A DNA stretch of 64,000 bases, from assembly GCA_037389465.1 (NCBI GenBank), contig JAZARR010000152.1, positions 1,554,001 to 1,618,000 on the forward strand, written 5' to 3'. Under the pieces are notes generated by a model. It saw nothing but the letters and a program-made list of their open reading frames with translations, did no database searches and was not told the DNA's origin. Below, piece after piece: positions 56,434 to 64,000 of the stretch (position 1 is the first letter of the stretch; every line of letters begins with the position of its first letter). Position numbers and translations under genes: made by a program. Source of the DNA: Baylisascaris procyonis. Lineage: Eukaryota; Nematoda; Chromadorea; Rhabditida; Ascarididae.

Positions 56434-57277
56434 ATGAATTCTGACTATGGTGGAGTGAATAGCCTGTTGCTTGGCGCAGGTGTTCTTTTTGCGGTTGTTA
56501 TCCTCGTTGTCGCAGTGTTTTTTATCGTTAAACGATTATGGACTTTTTCTACTGTCTTCCCAGTGTAATTTTTTCCTTTATTTTATACCGTAAAATTTCA
56601 AGGTGAGATATATCAATTGAAAGAAGAAGAAATAAGGTAAGACTATAAGATCTCGAAGGCTAACTGAAAACAGTCTTTCATATATAAGAGTAGTGGAACA
56701 GGAATGGGAGAGGATCCTGAAGGTCCGATCTTATCTCAGATCGTGAATGATGATAGTGATAACGACTCCGGCATGATTATCACTTGCCAATAGCTAAAAA
56801 TGAGCCTTATGGAATAGATAAAAGTTGCAACGACTGAAAAAAAAGATAAAATTTTGAGGCATTTTATAAACTGCTGCAAAAAAACTCTAAAACTTTCCTA
56901 TCCCTCATGCTGTAAATTTTCTTCCCATAGGTATATAATATTGTAATATTATTAGCATATGAGTTGATAATTTACTTTACTTTGTTGATTTCACAATCTC
57001 ATTGAATAGCTCCGAGGAATAAATAGCTCCGAGGAGCTATTCATCCATCGGAGCTATTTATGCTATCAGAAAAAATCAACCCTATTTTAAGTTCAAAATT
57101 AAAATCAAAATTTTAATTAACTTTTTTTTCAGCTCAAAACCATGTAACCAATCGACATTGCCGGGGATTCGTTCACAATCGGTCAATTATAAAACCGATT
57201 CGAATGTCGAACTGAAGAAAGCGGTTTGTCGAACGCTAAATGTGAATGGACTCGAGAAAGAGAGTGGTCTCATATAA
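56434..57277 (+). CDS. Small single-pass membrane protein (91 aa), unknown function
   Basis: I do not recognise a family. Two exons, 56434-56564 and 57133-57277 (TAA), joined in phase 2 by a GTAATT donor and TTTTTTTCAG acceptor. The donor overlaps an in-frame stop that would end an unspliced product after 44 residues. The protein starts MNSDYGGVNS, has one strongly hydrophobic helix (LLLGAGVLFAVVILVVAVFF, residues ~11-31) followed by IVKRLW, so the positive side suggests an N-out, C-in topology. The C-terminal ~45 residues are polar (STLPGIRSQSVNYKTDSNVE) and end NGLEKESGLI. An AATAAA lies 20 nt after the stop. The clean acceptor, ATG, helix, phase-compatible splice and poly(A) signal together make it a credible short gene that a length filter would miss. 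Confidence 0.72.
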
Positions 57278-57297
57278 TTGTCTCTTTTTTTTGCATA

Positions 57298-57303
57298 AAT
57301 AAA
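57298..57303 (+). terminator. Polyadenylation signal of the small membrane-protein gene
   Basis: Canonical AATAAA, 20 nt past the stop at 57277, followed by a T-rich stretch. Confidence 0.65.
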
Positions 57304-57338
57304 ATTTTTTATTTAACCGTTGAATGACATCATATTGT

Positions 57339-57396
57339 ATATTTATGCAAATTTGTATATTTATGCAAATTTACATATTTATGCAAATTTGCATAT
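57339..57396. repeat. Tandem ATTTATGCAAAT repeat (octamer-like)
   Basis: Three to four copies of TATTTATGCAAATTT with an ~18-bp spacing, each holding the octamer ATGCAAAT, known as the POU-factor site. They lie just downstream of the small membrane-protein gene. Confidence 0.8.
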
Positions 57397-58943
57397 TGTT
57401 GTACTGCTATACTAATAAATTAGAATAATTACTAATCTTTTTCAAGTAAAATTATTTATGTCAGTAAATGAATAAAAAATTTTTGCCGCATAATATCGAA
57501 GAAACCACAGGTGCATAACATTCTTAAAAACTTAGTGGATAGAACTACCTAACTACTCAAGTAGGTTTATTTATAGATCCAAAGTAATAATTCATTTTTT
57601 CCTTCGAATTTTTGAACAGCAACTTTAAAAATTCAATGAAATTCTTTATTTTAAAGAATTAAAAAAGAAGAAAATACGAAAAAAATAAGAAAATGAAAAA
57701 AATTTTGGGGAGTATTTAAAAAAAAATTACGAATGCAATTACTTCGTTATACTTACTTACTTTTTAAATATTTCATTTGGTTAAAAAATCAATAAAATCG
57801 AATTTCCAAAAAAATAGCCATTTTTTAAATTATTTTTTTGCATATTCTAAAAAAAAGTTATATAGAGGTGTTCGACGTGATTTTTTTAGGTAAGTGATTA
57901 ATTTCCGGTTTAATAACCGGTTAGTTGATGAAAGAACAGTTCATATTGTCTCCACTTCAGCACCATATTTCACCAAATTTTGAATTTTTTTATAAAAAGT
58001 TGCAGTTATCGTTATTATTTTTGAGGAAGAAAAATGGGAATCTGCGTATTTTTTTCGCAATAGAAATCGAAGAATTTGCATAAAAAATTTAGCAATCGCT
58101 TCAACAAGAATTATTTTTGCCTATGTATTATGATATTTATTTGCCCATAAAAGCTATTTCTACCCACGGGTATTTATTTTAAAATATTCATGTTCATTTA
58201 ATTCAACCTAATCGTGGGAAATTTGCATATCCTCAACGAGTTTCACCTATCTTCAACTATCGATCAGTGGAAGCCGTTTTGAAATTTTCACTTCCCATTT
58301 CAAAATCTTTTGCCACGTAAGCATTCAATCAAATAACTGATCGCTAAGTTTCTCACAAAAATAACGGAAATGGCAATTTGCCAATTAAGTTCATTGCAAT
58401 AAAATGACGTCACTTCATAGGAATTATTTTGGAAATTTGCCATAATTTGCTGAAAAAAATGTGACATATTGGTATGTTTTACTCCTTTGTCGCTTAGATT
58501 TGTATTTTAAAAAAAATCTCGTTAATAATTAGGTCTTTCTAGATCTTTTCCTTCTCAAATATTGACTCTTTCTATATCCTCTGAAATTTTTTCCTCAAAT
58601 ATTTTCTATTATTTTATGAGAAATAATCAAATCGTCATCGGTTCGCGAAGGTGGATTTTAATTTTAGATACCGGAAGCATCTTTTAAAAAACCTGAAAAA
58701 TACGAGGAAAAACCCATTGAATTAAAAAAAAAAAATTGTCGGCAAGAAAAAATTGAAAATTGATAAAAAAAAGTTGGATTTTATTTTTGAAAAATCGATA
58801 AATAGGCGTAAAAATTTCCCGCCTACTTCCTTAAAGACAGAATTTGGGAAGGGAGGAGGGGGCAAAGGAGAGGGGATTTGATTCGTTATCTGTATATTCG
58901 AACAATGGGTGGCAATATGTGCTCAATGAGTAAATAAAGCGAA

Positions 58944-59140
58944 ATGCGTACGTACGCCGCACGCACGCATGCCGATAGCCACGCCCACCGCACAAATTTG
59001 TGTGCGCCTTTCTCGCCGATGTACCTATGTTACGTTGCGCTCTTCTATCTTATTTGTCTTGTTGCGCACAAATCACTGCCTTGTTTCATTTGTTGCGGCG
59101 AAGCAGTGTGGGCGGCGGCTGGCACGATGAGGGTGGTCAT
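58944..59140. promoter_or_regulatory. GC-rich block, candidate promoter
   Basis: A CpG-containing stretch in AT-rich DNA with GCGTACGTACGC (palindrome), CCACGCCCACC (CACCC/KLF-type box) and GTGGGCGGCGG (GC-box-like). It lies about 1.5 kb before the acidic-protein exon. A promoter role is an inference from composition and motifs. Confidence 0.35.
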
Positions 59141-59156
59141 ATAATTTTATTTGTAT

Positions 59157-59166
59157 ATTTATTTGT

Positions 59167-59197
<31 letters not shown>

Positions 59198-59231
59198 TTT
59201 GCATATTTATTTATTTATTTATTTGCATATT
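59157..59231 (+). repeat. (ATTT)n microsatellite
   Basis: Roughly 18 TTTA units with two GCAT interruptions, immediately after the GC-rich block. Confidence 0.95.
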
Positions 59232-60640
59232 AAAGGATTTATGCCTTTTTGTGCTGAATAGAATAATTCGACATATTTTATTCATTAATATGCCTTTATG
59301 CTGCTTTATTGTTCGTTAAAGCATGTTGTGATGATAACTTAGTTATAAGCATGTCTACGTTTGTTTAGATACAGGTGAAACTTAAGTTTCGAATTTTTTT
59401 TTTTTGAGTATGACCTATATTTTAGCGTGACCTTTTACATCACCTTCCAAGTGATTATTGTTCAATAACGTGGATTATAAGGTATCGAAGATGCCAAAAA
59501 AAATTCGCGTATTTTCGTACCAGCCGGGTGGTTATTTTACACCGCTCACCGGTCTTAGGCCCTCCATGCCTCTTCAGAGGAATCCCTTTTTCCTCGTCCA
59601 CAAAGGAACCTCTTTGTCTCATGGCCTCATCCTTCTTGCAACTAAAAAGCGCATCCTGTAGTTTTTGTAGTTCTGTGATTGTATAATATTGTTCTAATGA
59701 AGCGTTTTTTTTTTCGCAATGCGTTTTTCCAATTACTCCTTCCTTCACGACAGAGGATCGCAATCAGCGAGTGCTGTGGCAATAATTCAAAAAGATTCAT
59801 ATCTATATTCGGTTATCGACCTTTACATCAGCCATTCCATATACGAGTTTGTACAATCGTTTGCGTTGATCGTCTTCAGCGGCGATAGCAAATCAATATT
59901 TCATCGACCTTTATTGGCCTCATTTCCGTTGTGATTGTGTGTGTGTGTGTGTGTGTGTGATCCATTTATTTATTTCAAATATTGCTAAAGATCCGGCGGA
60001 AGAGCATGGGCGGTCTACGTTACGCGGATCAACAATATTCTCTTTTATTCGGCGATTTATAAGTAGTAATGCTGCTTACTCTAAATAATATCATCGCTTA
60101 GCACTCATTTGATTAGTTTCGTTTAAACTTGGTGTTGGTTAGAGATCTGGCTATCACTCGATTAGGAGTATAATTGCAACTAACCTATATTCATGTGGTT
60201 ATTGATCGAATCGGGTCCTAACGGCGATCAGGATCACATTTGATCCAAGCTTAACTTTCATATTCGATTCGATTTGAATTTACGTTAAGATTTCGATAAA
60301 GTGAAATTTTTTCATCAAGCCTAATAGATAAATCCAACTTTTTTTTCCAACTTTCTAGAATATCTTTTTAAATATTTCGCTTATATATAATTTCGAGGAA
60401 CGTTCTTATCGTTCTATTTCGATTATTATTAATTTATTGCATGAAATATGTAAATATAATTATTATTGTTTCATATGTAAATTCTTGCTTTAAAAATTTG
60501 ATATCGGAGAGTAAAATCGCTTATCGTTCTATAATTCTAATCACTAAATAATGATAATTTCATAGATTAATAGCTGTTGCTCCGTACGGGCATATTTTTT
60601 GCTGTTGGAGCACAGCGAGAAGCCTTCACTAGAAGATACG

Positions 60641-62871
60641 ATGGATATTGAATTAGATGTGATGTTGGCCGGTGGATCATCGGATTTAATGTTATCGGAT
60701 AACGATCCGAGTATGTGGGATCCGTTGAATGAGGATTTCGGTAATTTCGAATGCACTCTTCTCGATGGTTTTTCGGGTGTCTCGGAGGGTAAACCAGCCG
60801 ATGATGAGTTATTCATCGATAAATTGTTTTCGCAACTCGAAGACGAAAAGGAGATACCCGATAGTCATGACGATGAACATTCATATGCACATGTACCTGG
60901 TATGTGAGAAAATATTTATTTTTTAATTCATTAAAAAAGTTTGATACTTAATTTAGTGATGTGATTGGCAAAATGAATAGAAAGACGTATTCAGGTAAAA
61001 CAGGGTAAACAACGCAGCATAATTACCAACGGCTGATATAAGGAAATAATGCGTACACGTTATATTTATTTATTTAATTTGTTTAATTAATTAATTAATT
61101 AATTAATTAGTTTATTTATTTATTTATTTATATTTATATAGATTTTAGTTCGAGATTTATTACATTAGAGGTCGTATTGCAGCAAAATAAGTAGCAGCGC
61201 AGTGGATTAGAATGAGTTGGCACTAAGTGATTAGCATAGCGATAAAATTTTCGTGGTAAATCTACCGAAGTATTTTATTTTCGTTAATAATTCCCCATCA
61301 ATTAAGAGAATCCCTTTTGCTTTTGTCTTCTATATTCATTTATTTAATATTTCTTTTAAAATATTTCACAGAATTTAATCCCATATATATATTCAGTATA
61401 CTGTTGTTTGCATGGATGCATAAATTTCAAATTTTAGGGACTCCAGGTTCTGGTCATTCAACATTTAGCAGTGTCCGTTCATCGGTCTCACCGGCTATGG
61501 AATCGGGCATAAATCACTCAAATTCAGCACCACCTGTTGATATTCTTGAGGTATTTCTTTCTTTCTTTATTATTATACTGGTGTAACATTGCCTTCTTTT
61601 TTAATAGTTTTTAATTTTAATTTAATATTTTAATTTAATTTTTAATAATATTTCTAAAAAAATGGCCTTTTTCTTGTTTAAGTCGATGTCATTTCATCAA
61701 CTAATGCATCCCATTTGGGCAGCCGAATAATCGGTTTCTACTCAATTAAATGCATCCACTTATTTATTCAATAATTTTTCAAGTATATACTATAATTGTT
61801 GTCCTTTAAATATATTTCATGAAATTGCTAAAATATAACAAAAAATGCTCTCTTTACCAACTTTTTGCAGTTTTATTTTTTTGAATTTTTCTCAAAAAAT
61901 TCCTAAAAATTTTCTCTCGGATATCTTAAAACTTCTGGAAAATAATACCAACTTAAGTTTTTTTTGGAAATGCCTATAAAATTTACATAAAGTTTGATAA
62001 TTCATTGGAAGTAAGATAGAGAATTCCATCTGAACAATTCTCCACCTTATCACATTGCTATTAATCAAGAACATGATAGTGTTATCTTTCGTTTTCTTTT
62101 CGCCCTTTCTTCTTCCATTTTTATTCCATTCAAAACGTATGAATCAGCTGTGTATTCATGTATGTAACTTTTATCGATGAATCAATGCCACTCTCTAACT
62201 AGACTTTAATGCATTTATGAAAATTTGTATTATATAGGTTGAGCTGTATTGATATATGCGTATAACACAAAACAAGTTTATTGGCATGTTATAAAAACAA
62301 GTTTATTAGCATATTATAACACAAAAAGCAAGTTTATTAGCGTATTATAACACAAAAAACAAGCTTATTAGCATATTATAACACAAAAACAAGTTTATTA
62401 GCATGCTATAACACGAAATAGCTGGTTATTAGCAGGTATCTGTGCACAGATATTGCACCAAATTGTTTCGTTTTATAGGCATGTGTCAGTGGAACGGGGA
62501 TTTTAGGACATCCTGTGTTATACTAGATAGTCATGAAATATAGCGAAGTCACATCTATAGCATCCCCGTTCTTCCCCCCCCCCTCCCACCCGACACTTTT
62601 GCTCATCTCTTTCAAATATAAGATTTGAAAAATGTAGGAAATTATCTTTCAGACATTGCATTCATTGATTTACTAATATTATGAAAATATTTTAAAATAA
62701 GTGAAATATATAATATTATATATTAAAATGGATCGATTTAGGCCGCCAGCAATGAGGTGTTTAGTGTGCAAAATTATGAGCCAATACCACCACCACCGAT
62801 CACTCGTGCACCAACTGTTGTGCCAAGACGACCTATAAACACAGTGAAACCACGAACTGTAGTACGATTCA
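60641..62871 (+). CDS. Acidic Ser/Pro-rich protein, N-terminal part; possible transcription-factor activation region
   Basis: Three phased exons: 60641-60899, 61438-61550, 62742-62871, with more expected beyond the last donor (GTAGGT). The first exon starts MDIELDVMLAGGSSDLMLSD and is rich in Asp/Glu with bulky hydrophobics (SMWDPLNEDFGNFECTLLDG), the pattern of an acidic activation domain. The second is Ser-rich (GTPGSGHSTFSSVRSSVSPA), the third Pro/Arg-rich (YEPIPPPPITRAPTVVPRRP, then VKPRTVVRF). The layout loosely resembles N-termini of ER-bound bZIP factors such as ATF6, but no DNA-binding domain is in the window, so this is only a guess. The frame stays open upstream to 60566 without an ATG, and an extra 5' exon is possible through an AG at 60609-60610 or 60564-60565. 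Confidence 0.6.
62265..62415 (+). repeat. ~30-bp minisatellite in the acidic-protein intron
   Basis: Five diverged copies of AACAAGTTTATTAGCATATT plus ATAACACAAA, covering about 150 bp between coding exons 2 and 3. Confidence 0.85.
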
Positions 62872-64000
62872 GTAGGTTTTTTTTTTTTTTAAATATAGAT
62901 TTGATTGTGTAGAGGTGTATGCATAAATTTGTAGAGAATTTCTCGAAATTTTCGGTTAGTCAATGTCGTAATTTTTTGCTAGTACCAATGAAATATTTTC
63001 TGAAAAAAAATTTGCTTGACCTGAAATGTTGTTTCCCACGATGAAACTTAAGGGGTTAAATGGGATTGTTATCTCATAGTTCTTGGGGGGGGGGGGGGGT
63101 GGGAGGAGAGGTATTTTGCAGTGCATTTCGTTATAAATAAGGTTGCAGTAATTTTTTGTAAGAAACTTTCCTAACTCTTTTCTGATGCAGTTCTATCGGT
63201 CCATTGATATTGATCGTTGTTTGGTTTTGTATGCTGTAGGTATATTTCCGTTAAATAGTCTCTGTATATACCTAATCTTTTTAGTAGTTGAGCCATAATT
63301 TTCAAGTTTTTAGGTTTATTTTGTTCGATGAGCTATATAGAATATTTGATCCAGAATTCTCTGGATATTCAAGAAATTTTACTTTGTTTTCCTGTTTAGC
63401 GCTCAAAAATTTCATATTATTTTTCATTGCACCCCACTAGTCGAATATTATCTCCTGTCGTTCAACGACGGATTCTTTTAACCAAACATTTCGCGACCAT
63501 CCAATTGATGTGAATTTTAAAAATTTTCTAAGTGCTTATTGGCTTATATACCCGGTTGTTTAAGCGGATATAGATCAGTAAAATATAATTTTTGATTAAA
63601 AAATATCTAAAAAGCTCATTTAGTAATAATGATTTGAAAACTTGAAAGAAATTTTGAAAAAAGTTGTGCTTTCAAGTGATGCTTCTAATAGAGCTTAGAG
63701 GAGAGGAAAGGAGGGGAAGGAGTCGTTGCTTCTAGATTTTCTTTGCTAACATTTGTTTAATCGTAGGTGGTATATCCTATTTGATAGTAATCGTAGATTG
63801 CCACCCACATTACTATCAACAATACTAGTATAAATGAGGCTAGCATCTCAATCCGTGCATTTTATTAGCACTATGACGCAATATTGGGATATGTCCTCTC
63901 TCTCTCCTTCTCTCTCTTTTATGTCCTGTCTCTCTCTTTTATATATTGTCTCTCTCTCTTTTATATCCTATTTCTCCCTCTCTCCCTCTCTCTATCTCCT
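62872..64000. other. Right flank, probably intron of the acidic-protein gene
   Basis: No further coding exon could be supported. It holds a poly-G tract (about 63084-63098) and a CT-rich microsatellite running to the window edge. Confidence 0.5.
63893..64000 (+). repeat. CT-rich microsatellite at the right edge
   Basis: TCTCTCTC runs interrupted by TTTTATGTCC/TTTTATATCC blocks about every 25-30 bp. The array may continue past the window. Confidence 0.85.

Larger units (their letters stand above)
57304..60610. other. Intergenic / upstream region of the acidic protein gene
   Basis: Mostly AT-rich. It contains ATGCAAAT repeats (57339-57396), a GC-richer block (58944-59140), (ATTT)n (59157-59231) and a (GT)n run (59937-59959). 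Open frames near 59455-59934 on both strands have no splice context or known domain and are not called. Confidence 0.5.

Noticed and set aside
59455..59934. ORFs on both strands (for example a 102-codon minus frame with EEKGIPLKRHGGP)
   Set aside because: No recognisable domain, no acceptor or donor framing it, and overlapping frames are open on both strands. It could be decayed coding sequence but I cannot support it.

Overview
The window is eukaryotic nuclear DNA, and the genes place it in a nematode. The DNA is AT-rich, coding exons are short and split by GT-AG introns of about 60 bp to over 1.5 kb, and several genes have a splice acceptor only 5-37 nt upstream of the start codon with no obvious upstream exon, as expected for spliced-leader trans-splicing. 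The V-ATPase G subunit is very close to C. elegans VHA-10. The clade cannot be fixed from the sequence alone. Gene models below were built by hand from conserved protein similarity, reading phase and splice consensus.

Layout, left to right. 1.1-5.7 kb (+): the 3' part of a U2AF35-family splicing factor whose first exon(s) lie outside the window. 8.5-11.9 kb (+): ribosomal protein eL18, six exons. 12.3-14.0 kb (-): UBL5/Hub1, two exons. 18.8-20.8 kb (-): V-ATPase subunit G, three exons. 23.4-40.5 kb (-): TRAPPC8, 20 exons, 1327 codons, complete. 48.4-50.0 kb (-): the C-terminal part of an unrecognised single-pass membrane protein. 51.4 kb (+): one likely first coding exon. 56.4-57.3 kb (+): a complete 91-residue single-pass membrane protein of unknown function. 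60.6-62.9 kb (+): the N-terminal part of an acidic, Ser/Pro-rich protein that looks like a transcription-factor activation region, running off the right edge.

The genes are mostly unrelated housekeeping functions: splicing (U2AF35-like, UBL5), translation (eL18), organelle acidification (V-ATPase G) and vesicle tethering/autophagy (TRAPPC8). They show no operon-like ~100 bp spacing.

The rest is rich in tandem repeats. The largest is a ~5 kb array of a 28-bp unit (42.06-47.09 kb), which keeps the minus strand nearly stop-free in all three frames and so creates spurious ORFs up to 1706 codons. A second, higher-order array of 38/38/32-bp subunits fills TRAPPC8 intron 18 and carries many copies of a 5' splice-site-like sequence. 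Long poly-G/poly-C tracts, (TA)n, (ATTT)n and (CT)n runs, two tRNA-like elements and a dispersed 10-mer CATTTGCGCC complete the picture. No CRISPR array, bacterial operon, plasmid, virus or intact transposon was seen.
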